Assembly (NCBI GenBank): GCA_021772915.1
Contig: JAJFLB010000021.1
Span: 1-64,000, forward strand
Length of the DNA: 64,000 bases
Source of the DNA: Gammaproteobacteria bacterium
Lineage (GTDB): Bacteria; Pseudomonadota; Gammaproteobacteria; Xanthomonadales; SZUA-36
Direction of reading: 5' to 3'
Under the pieces are notes generated by a model, which did no database searches, was not told where the DNA came from, and was given only the letters and a program-made list of their open reading frames with translations. Position 1 is the first letter of the stretch; each line of letters opens with the position of its first letter. Below, piece after piece: positions 21,054-31,291 of this stretch. The translations under genes were made by a program, and so were the position numbers.

Positions 21054-21554
21054 ATGTTGAAAAGTATCACGCCGAGAGCATGGAATCTGGTCGTTTTTCT
21101 GAGTTGTGCAATGTTGCTGGGTTTCGCCCTTTACAACCAATACGTTGACTTTCTTGAACCCTGTCCGTTGTGCATCCTTCAACGCCTTGCCTTTTTCTGG
21201 ATGGGTTTGTTTGCATTGCTGGCGGTGCTGCACAACCCTGCCCAAATGGGGCTGCGGGTTTACGCCTGGCTGATGACAGCAGGTGCATTATTTGGCGCCG
21301 CGATTGCGGCCCGGCATGTCTGGTTACAAAACCTGCCAGCCGGTGAAGTACCTGAGTGTGGGCCCGGACTTAATTACATGTTGGATAATTTTCCACTACT
21401 GGAGGTTGTGGCGACGGTCATGAAAGGGTCAGGCAGCTGTGCTGAAGTAAAATGGACCCTCATGGGCATGAGTATGCCCATGTGGACATTTGTCTGGTAT
21501 ACCGGGCTTGGTCTGGGTACATTGTGGTTTACGTACCGAAAGACAAGACAATGA
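21054..21554 (+). CDS. dsbB: Disulfide bond oxidoreductase DsbB
   Basis: A 166-residue, four-helix inner-membrane protein that reoxidises DsbA and passes electrons to quinone. The two Cys pairs are Cys37/Cys40 (PCPLC, after the first helix) and Cys102/Cys129 in the second periplasmic loop. Arg44 just after CPLC fits the quinone-site Arg. Its stop lies one base before the next gene's start, so the two are cotranscribed. Confidence 0.93.
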   Translation: MLKSITPRAWNLVVFLSCAMLLGFALYNQYVDFLEPCPLCILQRLAFFWMGLFALLAVLHNPAQMGLRVYAWLMTAGALFGAAIAARHVWLQNLPAGEVPECGPGLNYMLDNFPLLEVVATVMKGSGSCAEVKWTLMGMSMPMWTFVWYTGLGLGTLWFTYRKTRQ

Positions 21555-21555
21555 G

Positions 21556-22947
21556 ATGGATGAAATGATCCAATCTACAAAGACTGGGGCTGACCCGTTA
21601 ACGGGTCAGGACTGGAGCCCCAGCTCCTGGCAGGCACGGCAGGCAAAGCAACAGGCAAACTACCCGGACGCGGTGGCACTGCAGGATGCATTGGATGAAT
21701 TATCCAGTTTGCCGCCGTTGGTCACGTCATGGGAAATCCTGACATTAAGGGAGCAAATAGCACAGGCGCAGAATGGCTCCAGATTTTTTCTGCAGGGTGG
21801 TGACTGTGCTGAGAATTTTGCAGAGTGTAATTCAGAGGTCATCACCAATCGGCTAAAAGTGTTATTGCAAATGAGTTTGGTGCTAACCCATGGATTGCAG
21901 AAACCAGTAGTCCGGGTGGGACGCTTCGCCGGTCAATACGCCAAGCCGCGGTCATCAGATGTAGAGACCCGCGATGGTGAAACATTACCCAGTTACCGCG
22001 GTGACCTGGTGAATTCGTTTGAATTTACGCCTGCAGCCAGGCAACCTGACCCACGACGACTGATCCAGGGTCATGCAAGTTCATCCATGACAATGAATTT
22101 TGTCCGTGCCTTGGTCGATGGTGGTTTTGCCGATTTGCATCATCCCGAGTACTGGAATCTCAGCTGGGTTCAACATTCACCCTTAGCCGATGAGTTCCAG
22201 CGTCTGACCGACAGTATCGGTCGGTCGGTCAACTTCATGGAGACCATTTCAGGCCGACGGGCGGGAAATATCAAAAGGGTAGACTTCTACACGTCTCACG
22301 AAGCCCTCCATCTGAATTACGAACAAGCGTTAACCAGAAAAGTCCCGCGTCAGCAGGGATGGTTCAATCTTGCCACTCATTTTCCCTGGATTGGCATGCG
22401 CACAGCTGATCCTGATGGCGCGCACCTGGAGTATTTCAGGGGCATACGCAATCCCGTTGGTGTCAAGTTGGGACCGGATTCCAATGCAGCAAGACTCCTG
22501 AATCTGATGGAGATACTCAATCCGGGATCCGAGCCGGGGCGTTTGGTGCTGATCCATAGAATGGGTGCAGCCCATATTGAATCGCTATTGCCGCCCCTGA
22601 TCAAAGCGGTACAGGATTCAGGTCAGTCGGTTTTGTGGGTGTGTGATCCCATGCACGGCAACACGGAAACCACCGCCACGGGTGTAAAGACCCGGCGTTT
22701 TCGCAACGTCATGAATGAAATGGAAACAGCCATTGAGCTCCATCACCAGCATGGTTCTCACCTGGGTGGGGCACACCTCGAACTGACGGGTGAAAATGTT
22801 ACCGAGTGTACTGGTGGCGCGAGAAACCTGGATGAAACAGATCTAAACCGGGCCTACAAATCAATCGTCGATCCACGGCTCAATTATGAGCAGGCTTTGG
22901 AGTTGGCGATGTTGATCGTGCGGAATTTCGAGAGACTGGCGCAATAG
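21556..22947 (+). CDS. 3-deoxy-7-phosphoheptulonate synthase, class II
   Basis: A 463-residue DAHP synthase of the plant-like class II, first step of the shikimate pathway (PEP plus erythrose 4-phosphate). Signatures: RFFLQGGDCAENF, KPVVRVGRFAGQYAKPRS, VKLGPDSNA and WVCDPMHGN. The ATG at 21556 directly follows dsbB; an ATG at 21565 is an alternative. The class II fold differs from AroF/G/H of E. coli. Being the only such gene here, it could serve general aromatic synthesis or a secondary pathway. Confidence 0.93.
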   Translation: MDEMIQSTKTGADPLTGQDWSPSSWQARQAKQQANYPDAVALQDALDELSSLPPLVTSWEILTLREQIAQAQNGSRFFLQGGDCAENFAECNSEVITNRLKVLLQMSLVLTHGLQKPVVRVGRFAGQYAKPRSSDVETRDGETLPSYRGDLVNSFEFTPAARQPDPRRLIQGHASSSMTMNFVRALVDGGFADLHHPEYWNLSWVQHSPLADEFQRLTDSIGRSVNFMETISGRRAGNIKRVDFYTSHEALHLNYEQALTRKVPRQQGWFNLATHFPWIGMRTADPDGAHLEYFRGIRNPVGVKLGPDSNAARLLNLMEILNPGSEPGRLVLIHRMGAAHIESLLPPLIKAVQDSGQSVLWVCDPMHGNTETTATGVKTRRFRNVMNEMETAIELHHQHGSHLGGAHLELTGENVTECTGGARNLDETDLNRAYKSIVDPRLNYEQALELAMLIVRNFERLAQ

Positions 22948-23000
22948 TCTGAAAGTTCTGGAAAGTGGGATTAGCTGATACCCGGTGCGTACCTTAGCAG

Positions 23001-24836
23001 TCAGATTTCCTTTTTTTTGGCTGCACGACTGGCCGTTTTGCGCTCATGTTCCAGCAGATGCAGTTTACGAATGCGAATCGACTTTGGTGTTACTTCTACC
23101 AGCTCATCGTCCTGAATAAACTCCAGCGCCTGTTCAAGCGTCATTATCTGAGGCGCTGTCAGCAGCACGTTGTCATCCTTGATGACGGTGCGGATATTGG
23201 TCAGTTGCTTGGCTTTCAGTGGATTGACTGTCAGGTCGTTGCCCCGGTTATGAATTCCTATGAGCTGACCCGCATAAACTTCGACGCCCGCCTCAATGAT
23301 CATGCGACCACGGTCCTGAAGGTTGTACAAGGCATACGCTACAGACTTGCCGGTGCTGTTGGAAATCAATACACCGTTATTGCGGGTGGATATGGGGGCT
23401 GGATGATAGGGGCCATAGTGCTCAAATGTATGAAACAGCAGCCCCGTACCGGCGCTTAGCGTGCGAAATTCCGACTGGAATCCAATCAGACCGCGTGCGG
23501 GTATGATGTAATCCATTCGAAGTCGACCCTTGCCGTCGGGTTGCATGTCCTGCAACACGCCACGCCGATCCCCAAGACGTTCCATGACCGGGCCCTGGTA
23601 ATCTGCTTGCAGATCCACGACGAGTAATTCATAGGGTTCCTGTGTTTCGCCATCGACGGACTGCAGGATGACTTCGGGTCGGGAAATAGCCATTTCGTAG
23701 CCTTCCCTGCGCATGGTTTCAATGAGGATGGAGAGGTGCAACTCACCCCGCCCGGAAACACGAAACTTCTCTGCGTCCGCAGTTTCTTCAATCCGTAGTG
23801 CCACATTGTGGCTGGCTTCACGTAACAAACGTTCACGCAGTTGCCTGGAGGTCAGATACTTGCCTTCACGCCCGGAAAAAGGGGAGTTGTTGACCCTGAA
23901 TGTCATGCTTATGGTGGGCTCGTCCACGGTCAATGGTGGTAGGGCTTCAAGTCGTTCGCGGTCGCACAAGGTGTCTGAGATACGCAGGTTTTCCACGCCG
24001 GTCACGGCGATGATGTCGCCCGCTGAAGCTATCTTGACCTCAATACGTTCAAGACCGACGAATCCAAGCACCTGTAAAATACGGGCATTGTGTTGCTCCC
24101 CGTAGCGGTCAATGACCGTAATTCGTTGATTTGGCTTGACACTGCCACGTTGCACACGGCCAATGCCGATCACACCCACATAGGTGTTGTAGTCGAGGGT
24201 GGTAACCCGCATCTGGAAGGGGCCATCCATATCTACTTCCGGGGTCGGTACCTGGTTGACAATCGTTTCAAATAGCGGTGACATGTCCCCGTCACTGACA
24301 GTTTCTTCAGAACTGGCATAGCCGCGTAACGCAGACGCATAGACGACTGGAAAGTCGAGTTGCGTGTCAGTTGCTCCCAGCTGGTCGAAAAGCTCAAAAG
24401 TCTGGTCTAACACCCAATGTGGTCGTGCCCCCTCGCGGTCCACCTTGTTGATGACGACAATCGGTCGAAAACCCATCTCGAACGCTTTTTGGGTAACGAA
24501 TCGCGTTTGTGGCATCGGACCGTCGACTGCATCTACCAATAACAGTACAGAATCCACCATGCTCAGAATTCGCTCGACCTCGCCGCCAAAGTCGGCATGG
24601 CCCGGCGTGTCAACGATATTGATGCGGTATTGCTGCTCACCCTGGGTCCAGTTAATAGCAGTGTTTTTTGAAAGAATGGTAATCCCACGTTCTTTTTCCA
24701 GGTCATTGGAATCCATCACTCGGTCGGGCGTTTCAAAATGCTCTCCCAGGGTTCCGGATTGCTGCAGCAGTTGGTCGACGAGCGTGGTTTTGCCGTGATC
24801 AACATGGGCGATAATGGCGATATTTCTAAGTTGCAT
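23001..24836 (-). CDS. typA: Ribosome-associated GTPase TypA/BipA
   Basis: A 611-residue translational GTPase related to EF-G. G1 AHVDHGKTTL at residues 9-18, switch I with RGITI, DTPGHADFGGE for G3, and NKVD for G4. The C-terminal BipA-specific part contains IPARGLIGFQSEFRTLSAGT. It acts in 50S assembly and stress or cold adaptation. Convergent with the DAHP synthase, 53 bases apart. A hairpin GGGCAA/TTGCCC (24868-24884) lies in its leader. Confidence 0.96.
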   Translation of the reverse strand: MQLRNIAIIAHVDHGKTTLVDQLLQQSGTLGEHFETPDRVMDSNDLEKERGITILSKNTAINWTQGEQQYRINIVDTPGHADFGGEVERILSMVDSVLLLVDAVDGPMPQTRFVTQKAFEMGFRPIVVINKVDREGARPHWVLDQTFELFDQLGATDTQLDFPVVYASALRGYASSEETVSDGDMSPLFETIVNQVPTPEVDMDGPFQMRVTTLDYNTYVGVIGIGRVQRGSVKPNQRITVIDRYGEQHNARILQVLGFVGLERIEVKIASAGDIIAVTGVENLRISDTLCDRERLEALPPLTVDEPTISMTFRVNNSPFSGREGKYLTSRQLRERLLREASHNVALRIEETADAEKFRVSGRGELHLSILIETMRREGYEMAISRPEVILQSVDGETQEPYELLVVDLQADYQGPVMERLGDRRGVLQDMQPDGKGRLRMDYIIPARGLIGFQSEFRTLSAGTGLLFHTFEHYGPYHPAPISTRNNGVLISNSTGKSVAYALYNLQDRGRMIIEAGVEVYAGQLIGIHNRGNDLTVNPLKAKQLTNIRTVIKDDNVLLTAPQIMTLEQALEFIQDDELVEVTPKSIRIRKLHLLEHERKTASRAAKKKEI

Positions 24837-25090
24837 ATTGCACTGCTAATTCTGAGTTCATGGACATGGGCAACATTTTTGCCCTTGACAAATTCGTGCG
24901 CCTGGTGGCCCGGAGCCTATCTGAATAGTGCGGGGGACAGGTTACTCAGACAGGGTAATTTTCACTGTGGCAAGCGCGCGCAAGGTACACGTTTTGGTAG
25001 CCAAAAGCAATGTTTATTCTGAAAAAACAGTATGATAAACGAAGGGTTTTACTGGGGCGGGTGATCCAAATGCTCTGCCGTAGCGCAGGA

Positions 25091-25110
25091 CCGACGAGCT
25101 TGTTCGTCGG
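25091..25110. repeat. Perfect 7 bp hairpin downstream of pdxB
   Basis: CCGACGA (25091-25097) and TCGTCGG (25104-25110) flank a six-base loop, 17 bases beyond the pdxB stop on the minus strand. No T run follows on either strand, so it is not a standard intrinsic terminator; it could protect the 3' end of the pdxB transcript. Nothing else is seen in the gap 24837-25126. Confidence 0.4.
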
Positions 25111-25126
25111 GAACCGTAGCAAGGCA

Positions 25127-26257
25127 CTAGTTGCTGGTGGATATCCTGAAACCAAGTTGTTTCAACTTTTTGGCCATTATTCCGGACTCAACACCCAGAT
25201 GGTGTGACTTGAACTCGCGTCGTTGAGGATAATTTGCCCTGATGGAATCAATATTTACGTGTTTGACCCCATCTCCCAAAGGACTGGCTGTTCGTAATGT
25301 GGCATCGTCCCTGGCAACCGGGCAGCTGGATTGCAAGGCATGTTGTAGCACCTGACCGATACGGGCTGAGCTGTCAAAGCGCAGTTTGATTCTTCCATTG
25401 TCGCTGTTGGGTGAGCCGGTAACTTGCACGGAACTGTTTTGGCAAAAAGTTTTGTAAATCATATTGGTACCGGCCTGTTTGCCTTCCAGGCTATAGCCAG
25501 CTACATGGGGCGTGGCGACCGTTACTGCTTGCAGCAACTCCAGGTCTATGACGGGTTCATCTGGCCACACATCCAGCGCTGCGTGTAAGTGTCCTGAGTG
25601 AATCAATGCAAGCAAAGGGGTCCTGTCGACGACCCCTCCGCGTGATGTATTGACCAGAAGTGTCCCCGGACTTAGTTGTTGCAGCTGCCGCATACCAAAC
25701 AGGCCTGTGGTCGGGTGCCGGCCAGTACCGGTCAGCGGGACATGTAAACTGACAATGCTGCTGGCACAGGCTTCCTGCATGGATACCAGCCCGTCGCTGC
25801 CCTGATCCATCAAAGGGGGATCACAGGCCACTACCGGTATGTCCAGGGCTTGCAACAACTGCTCAAGTCGCCGACCCACATTTCCACGGCCGATAATTCC
25901 GACGGTTTGCTGCTCGAGATCCAGTTGCAAACGTTCGCAGGCCAGCCACATCATGGCGAGCGCATATTGGGCGGCAGAATCTGCATTACAGCCGGGTGCG
26001 TGTGCCCAGCTGATGTTGTTCGCTTCCAGCCAGCCCGTATCCATGTGGTCAATGCCTATGGTCGCACTACCGACAAATCGTATACCGGTACCGCTCAGCA
26101 AACTCTCGTCAACCCGGGTGACGGACCTGACCAGCAGTACCTCTGCGTCTGCCAGATCGTCAGTGCAGATTTCCCGACCATTGAGAAACAAAACATCCCC
26201 GTGGCAGCCGAATGTTTCGGCCACCAGCGGCATATTTTTGTCAGCGATAATCTTCAT
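25127..26257 (-). CDS. pdxB: 4-phosphoerythronate dehydrogenase
   Basis: A 376-residue D-isomer 2-hydroxyacid dehydrogenase for the second step of DXP-independent-branch pyridoxal phosphate synthesis. It begins MKIIADKNMPLVAETFG; NAD site GIIGRGNVGRRL is near residue 119; SRGGVVDRTPL and TPHVAGYSLEGKQAGTNMIY are typical of PdxB. The C-terminal dimerisation domain has the family's IRANYPQRREF. Transcribed away from the acyltransferase gene. Confidence 0.93.
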   Translation of the reverse strand: MKIIADKNMPLVAETFGCHGDVLFLNGREICTDDLADAEVLLVRSVTRVDESLLSGTGIRFVGSATIGIDHMDTGWLEANNISWAHAPGCNADSAAQYALAMMWLACERLQLDLEQQTVGIIGRGNVGRRLEQLLQALDIPVVACDPPLMDQGSDGLVSMQEACASSIVSLHVPLTGTGRHPTTGLFGMRQLQQLSPGTLLVNTSRGGVVDRTPLLALIHSGHLHAALDVWPDEPVIDLELLQAVTVATPHVAGYSLEGKQAGTNMIYKTFCQNSSVQVTGSPNSDNGRIKLRFDSSARIGQVLQHALQSSCPVARDDATLRTASPLGDGVKHVNIDSIRANYPQRREFKSHHLGVESGIMAKKLKQLGFRISTSN

Positions 26258-26463
26258 TTCTTATGATGATTAATGTGATCCTGAACCATCTGAAGCGACG
26301 GTCTCGACCGGTGTCAAAACGGAGTATATTCCAACCTGGGTAACGGATTGAAGTGATATGGAGAAAGGCTCACGCGGTAGCATCGACTGAACCGGGTCGA
26401 GGCTTGCTTTCACGGGTGCTGCTGGCTATTCTCTATAGCCCTCAATACCCATGTGCGAGAGCT

Positions 26464-27453
26464 ATGCTTGCTTGCGATCAACAGGTCTTTTTTGTCTTTC
26501 CCGGACAGGGGTCACAGTACGTCGGCATGGGTAGCGATATCTGCAATGAATATGCTACCGCCAGGCACGTATACAAACAGGCCAGTGATGTACTTGGTTA
26601 CGACGTGGCGGAACTTTCGTTCAATGATCCGAAGGACCAGCTTAATCAAACCCGATTTACACAACCTGCCTTGCTGGTACATTCCATCGCCTGTCTGAGA
26701 GTTTTTGAGGAATTAACCGATGGATGTCTGAAACCGATTATGGTTGCCGGGCACAGTCTTGGCGAGTATTCGGCGCTGGTTGCCGCAAACGCCCTCAGTT
26801 TTCAAAGTGCACTCAAACTCGTGCAAAAGCGTGGTGAGTTGATGGGCACCTTCGGGGAAGGTGAGATGGCCGCTTTTCCACTGGACATCGATACCATTCG
26901 GCCTATTGCGGAGCGTTATCACTGTGCCATCGCGGGCTGCAATTTACCTCAACAGACCGTTATTGGTGGTCGGGGCGATGATCTGACATTGGTGGAGAAA
27001 GAGGTTCAGGAAAAATTTGCCCGCAAGCGGCCCCTGCGTTTGAAAACTGAAGGTGCTTTCCATACCTATTACATGGTCGAGGCGGCCCTTAACTACCGGA
27101 CTCACCTGGAAGCCGCCCAACTTGATCCACCCGAGCTTAAGGTCTTGTCCAATTTCACCGGTGGGTACTATGAACCTGATGTGACGCAGATAAGGGCAAA
27201 CCTGTTTTATCAATTATTCCACCCGGTGTTGTGGCACCTGAATCTTCAAACGGCCATGGGTGATGGTATCAAAAAGATCTTTGAATTCGGCGGGGGAATC
27301 GGTACCGCCGCAGAGCCGGGCGGCAAGCGGCCAAACCTGGAAGGCATGATCAAAAAGAGTCTGCGTGCCTCAAGTTCTGAGGCAAGCTATGGATCAGCGA
27401 TCAACTGTCAGTCCCTTGCAGAGCTGGTGGACGTCGTGCGAAGTTCTGATTGA
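26464..27453 (+). CDS. FabD-like acyltransferase (ACP S-malonyltransferase family)
   Basis: A 329-residue protein from the ATG at 26464 (MLACDQQVFFVFPGQGSQYV). An in-frame start at 26353 would add 37 residues without family similarity, but no strong ribosome site marks 26464. The nucleophile elbow GHSLGEYSAL has Ser98, Arg123 (QKRGELM) fits the acyl-carboxylate clamp, and His200 (GAFHTYY) fits the catalytic His, so it should be active. It opens the methylmalonyl-CoA operon, apart from any fatty acid synthesis genes, so it may transfer malonyl or methylmalonyl groups; the substrate is not shown by the sequence. Confidence 0.82.
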   Translation: MLACDQQVFFVFPGQGSQYVGMGSDICNEYATARHVYKQASDVLGYDVAELSFNDPKDQLNQTRFTQPALLVHSIACLRVFEELTDGCLKPIMVAGHSLGEYSALVAANALSFQSALKLVQKRGELMGTFGEGEMAAFPLDIDTIRPIAERYHCAIAGCNLPQQTVIGGRGDDLTLVEKEVQEKFARKRPLRLKTEGAFHTYYMVEAALNYRTHLEAAQLDPPELKVLSNFTGGYYEPDVTQIRANLFYQLFHPVLWHLNLQTAMGDGIKKIFEFGGGIGTAAEPGGKRPNLEGMIKKSLRASSSEASYGSAINCQSLAELVDVVRSSD

Positions 27454-27516
27454 GGCATATTACACACTCCCTGACCGGGACGGTTTGCTTGGTGACAACC
27501 AAGGACGAGTACAGTG

Positions 27517-29670
27517 ATGACAGAATTTCCGAAATACACGCCTGAAGACTGGCGAGCGCTTGCCGGTAAAGAGTGCGGGGACAGACCCTTGAATGAACTG
27601 ACCTGGGAAACCCCCGAAGGGATCCTGGTCAAGCCCCTGTATTCGGCAGAGGATCTCGAAAACCTGAAACACCTGGATTCCTTACCGGGCCTGGCGCCTT
27701 TTGTTCGTGGGCCCAAGGCGACCATGTATGCCGGGCGACCATGGACCGTGCGTCAATACGCAGGATTTTCCACGGCGGAGGACTCCAATGCTTTCTTTCA
27801 CAGAAATCTTGAAGCGGGACAGACCGGCCTTTCCGTAGCGTTCGATCTGGCAACGCATCGCGGCTATGATTCGGATCACCCACGGGTGGAAGGAGATGTG
27901 GGCAAGGCAGGTGTGGCTATCGACAGTGTTTTGGACATGAAAATTCTGTTCGAAGCCATCCCACTGGACAAGATGTCGGTCTCGATGACTATGAATGGTG
28001 CTGTGTTGCCCGTCATGGCCATGTTTATAGTCGCCGCCGAAGAGCAGGGTGTACCACCGGAGAAACTCGCTGGCACCCTGCAGAATGACATTCTGAAAGA
28101 GTTCATGGTTCGCAACACTTATATTTATCCACCCACGCCATCCATGCGAATAGTGTCGGATATCATCGCCTACGCTTCGGCAAACATGCCCAGGTTTAAC
28201 CCCATATCCGTTTCTGGTTACCACATGCAGGAAGCCGGGGCCACCTGTGCACAAGAGTTGGCTTACACCATTGCCAACGGCATCGAGTATGTGCGTACAG
28301 CGATCAATAGCGGTCTTGATGTGGACGTTTTTGCCCCGCGGGTGTCATTTTTCTTCGCGACCGGTATGAATTTTTTTATGGAAGTGGCCAAATTGCGGGC
28401 TGCGAGGTTGCTCTGGTCAACACTCATGCAGGAGAAATTTGCCCCGCAAGACAGTCGCTCACTGATGCTTCGCACCCACTGTCAGACGTCCGGAGTCAGC
28501 CTGACCGCAAAAGACCCGTATAACAACATCATGCGCACCACGATTGAAGCCCTGGCAGCAATTCTTGGTGGTACACAATCGCTACATACCAATTCCTTCG
28601 ATGAAGCACTCGCCCTGCCCACCGATTTTTCAGCACACATTGCCCGCAACACCCAACTGGTGCTGCAGGAGGAGACTGGCATCACCAATGTCGTGGATCC
28701 ACTCGCAGGGTCTTACTACGTGGAGAGTCTTACCAATGAGTTGGTCGTGGAAGCGCGTAAGCTCATCGACGAGGTTGAAGAGATGGGAGGTATGACCAGG
28801 GCGGTAGAATCTGGCATGCCCAAGATGCGTATCGAGGAAGCTTCTTTGTTGCACCAGGCCCGTGTTGACCGTGGTGAAGAAACTATCGTGGGGGTCAACA
28901 AGTACCAGTTGGAAGAGGAGCCTCCCGTCGATATCCTGGATATTGACAACACCACCGTGCGCGAAACTCAAATCCGGCGTCTTGAAGAGGTCCGGGAAAG
29001 TCGGGACGAGACAGAGTGCACGAGGGCCCTCACTGCACTTAAACGGGGGGCTGAGGAGAGTTCAGAAAATCTGCTGGCATTAAGCATTGATGCAGCTCGT
29101 TCACGGGCTACGGTCGGTGAGATCTCAGATGCACTGGAAGAAGTCTACAGTCGTCACCGGGCTGTCACCCGTTCTGCTGCCGGGGTGTACAGGTCTGCAT
29201 ACCAGGACGACGGAAATTTTGAAGCCATTCTACAGAAAGTGGATGACTTTGCCCGTGTCGAGGGACGTCAGCCACGAATGTTGGTTTGCAAGCTTGGCCA
29301 GGACGGACATGACCGCGGTGCCAGGGCGATTGCCACCGCATTCGCAGACATCGGTTTCGATGTTGATATCGGGCCCCTGTTTCAGACTCCGCAAGAGGTG
29401 GTGCGTGAGGCCATTGAAAACGATGTGCATGTAATCGGCATTTCGTCTCAAGCTGCAGGACATAAAACGCTGGTTCCACAGGTCATTGAGGGTTTGAAAG
29501 AGGCAGGGGCGGAGGACATTATTGTCATCTGTGGTGGTGTCATACCGCCACAGGATCACGAAGAAATGCTGGCCTTTGGTGTGTCGGCCATTTACGGGCC
29601 GGGAACCAACATACTGATAGCAGCCCACGATGTTCTCAGAATCATCCAGGAACATCGGCCGCCACGGTGA
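27517..29670 (+). CDS. Methylmalonyl-CoA mutase, single-chain form
   Basis: A 717-residue enzyme interconverting (R)-methylmalonyl-CoA and succinyl-CoA with adenosylcobalamin. The TIM barrel (about 40-560) contains [15 protein letters not shown] and [15 protein letters not shown]. The C-terminal B12 domain shows [11 protein letters not shown] with His598 as the lower cobalt ligand. An ATG at 27517 is preferred over the GTG codon just before it. Single-chain, like E. coli Sbm (scpA). Its partners MeaB and the carboxylase are downstream in the same operon. Confidence 0.96.
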   Translation: MTEFPKYTPEDWRALAGKECGDRPLNELTWETPEGILVKPLYSAEDLENLKHLDSLPGLAPFVRGPKATMYAGRPWTVRQYAGFSTAEDSNAFFHRNLEAGQTGLSVAFDLATHRGYDSDHPRVEGDVGKAGVAIDSVLDMKILFEAIPLDKMSVSMTMNGAVLPVMAMFIVAAEEQGVPPEKLAGTLQNDILKEFMVRNTYIYPPTPSMRIVSDIIAYASANMPRFNPISVSGYHMQEAGATCAQELAYTIANGIEYVRTAINSGLDVDVFAPRVSFFFATGMNFFMEVAKLRAARLLWSTLMQEKFAPQDSRSLMLRTHCQTSGVSLTAKDPYNNIMRTTIEALAAILGGTQSLHTNSFDEALALPTDFSAHIARNTQLVLQEETGITNVVDPLAGSYYVESLTNELVVEARKLIDEVEEMGGMTRAVESGMPKMRIEEASLLHQARVDRGEETIVGVNKYQLEEEPPVDILDIDNTTVRETQIRRLEEVRESRDETECTRALTALKRGAEESSENLLALSIDAARSRATVGEISDALEEVYSRHRAVTRSAAGVYRSAYQDDGNFEAILQKVDDFARVEGRQPRMLVCKLGQDGHDRGARAIATAFADIGFDVDIGPLFQTPQEVVREAIENDVHVIGISSQAAGHKTLVPQVIEGLKEAGAEDIIVICGGVIPPQDHEEMLAFGVSAIYGPGTNILIAAHDVLRIIQEHRPPR

Positions 29671-29735
29671 GGCGTTATATTGGACTGTATTTGGCGTGTG
29701 TAGCACGAACCTGCGAGACAAAATGGTGAATAGGT

Positions 29736-31268
29736 ATGCGTGAAATAGTAGAAGAATTAGAAAGGAAACGTAAAGCCGCCGCCCTCGGGGGTGGTCAGCG
29801 CCGAATAGATATCCAGCATGGGCGCGGCAAGCTCACCGCCCGTGAGCGTATCGAGCTACTCCTGGATAAAGACAGCTTCGAAGAGTGGGATACCTTTGTT
29901 GAGCACCGCTGTACAGATTTTGGTATGGCAGACAAGAAGATTCCCGGTGACGGCGTGGTTACCGGATACGGCACAATCAATGGTCGGGTGATATTTGTAT
30001 TCAGCCAGGATTTCACCGTATTTGGCGGCGCGTTGTCTGAGGCGCATGCGGAAAAGATCTGCAAAGTAATGGACCAGGCCATGAAAGTGGGTGCACCTAT
30101 CATCGGCCTGAACGATTCGGGTGGCGCTCGTATTCAGGAAGGTGTGGCATCGCTGGGTGGCTATGCGGAGGTATTTCAGCGCAACGTACTGGCCTCCGGT
30201 GTGGTGCCGCAGATATCCGTCATCATGGGTCCGTGTGCCGGCGGTGCCGTTTACTCCCCAGCCATGACGGATTTCATCTTTATGGTGAAGGACAGCTCTT
30301 ACATGTTTGTCACCGGCCCCGATGTTGTCAAGACAGTGACCCACGAAGAAGTGACTGCGGAAGAGTTGGGTGGCGCCATGACCCACTCCACTGTCTCCGG
30401 TGTGTGTGACCGAGCTTACGATGACGACGTTGAAACACTGTTGATGGTGCGAAGGTTTATTAATTATTTGCCGGCCAATAACCGCGAAAAACCTCCGTTC
30501 CGGCCAACACCGGACCGGGCCGATCGCGTGGAGAGGTCGCTTGACACGCTGATTCCGGACAACCCCAACACACCCTATGACATAAAGGAGCTAATCTACA
30601 AAATCACAGATGACAACGAGTTCATGGAACTGCAACCGGAGCACGCCCAGAACATTATCATTGGTTTCGCCCGCATGGATGGTTATCCGGTGGGCATCGT
30701 TGCCAATCAGCCGAGGGTGCTGGCGGGGTGCCTGGATATCAAGTCGTCCATCAAGGCGGGGCGTTTTGTACGGTTTTGCGATGCCTTCAACATTCCGGTT
30801 CTCACCTTTGTGGATGTGCCGGGCTTTATGCCCGGGACAGCTCAGGAGTACGGCGGCATCATTAGTCATGGGGCCAAATTACTGTTTGCCTATGCTGAAG
30901 CCACGGTTCCCAAGATTACTGTTATCACGCGTAAAGCCTATGGTGGCGCCTATGATGTGATGAGTTCCAAGCATTTGCGTGGCGACGTCAATCTGGCCTG
31001 GCCCAGTGCAGAGATCGCGGTCATGGGTCCCAAAGGGGCGGTGGAGATCATCTTCAGAAGCGACATCGGGGATGATGAAAAGATAGCCGAGCGTACCGAA
31101 GAGTACCGGCGTAAATTCGCTAATCCCTTTATCGCGGGCAGCCGGGGTTACATCGATGATGTGATCGCACCGCACGCCACCCGCATGCGCGTGTGTCGCT
31201 CACTTTCCATGTTAAGGGACAAGAAACTCGATAATCCGTGGCGTAAACATGACAACATTCCGCTTTAG
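29736..31268 (+). CDS. pccB: Propionyl-CoA carboxylase beta subunit (carboxyltransferase)
   Basis: A 510-residue carboxyltransferase that moves CO2 from biotin to propionyl-CoA, giving (S)-methylmalonyl-CoA. [16 protein letters not shown] near the N-terminus, [19 protein letters not shown] and [15 protein letters not shown] in the first crotonase-like half and [15 protein letters not shown] in the second are family signatures. The Asp corresponding to the propionyl-selecting residue was not assigned. Sixty-five bases after the mutase. Confidence 0.93.
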   Translation: MREIVEELERKRKAAALGGGQRRIDIQHGRGKLTARERIELLLDKDSFEEWDTFVEHRCTDFGMADKKIPGDGVVTGYGTINGRVIFVFSQDFTVFGGALSEAHAEKICKVMDQAMKVGAPIIGLNDSGGARIQEGVASLGGYAEVFQRNVLASGVVPQISVIMGPCAGGAVYSPAMTDFIFMVKDSSYMFVTGPDVVKTVTHEEVTAEELGGAMTHSTVSGVCDRAYDDDVETLLMVRRFINYLPANNREKPPFRPTPDRADRVERSLDTLIPDNPNTPYDIKELIYKITDDNEFMELQPEHAQNIIIGFARMDGYPVGIVANQPRVLAGCLDIKSSIKAGRFVRFCDAFNIPVLTFVDVPGFMPGTAQEYGGIISHGAKLLFAYAEATVPKITVITRKAYGGAYDVMSSKHLRGDVNLAWPSAEIAVMGPKGAVEIIFRSDIGDDEKIAERTEEYRRKFANPFIAGSRGYIDDVIAPHATRMRVCRSLSMLRDKKLDNPWRKHDNIPL

Positions 31269-31291
31269 CCGGGAAACCGAAAGGAAGTCAG

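Noticed and set aside
25058-25130. A tRNA-like fold near pdxB
   Set aside because: Only one clear stem is present; no T-loop, anticodon arm or CCA-type end could be laid out.
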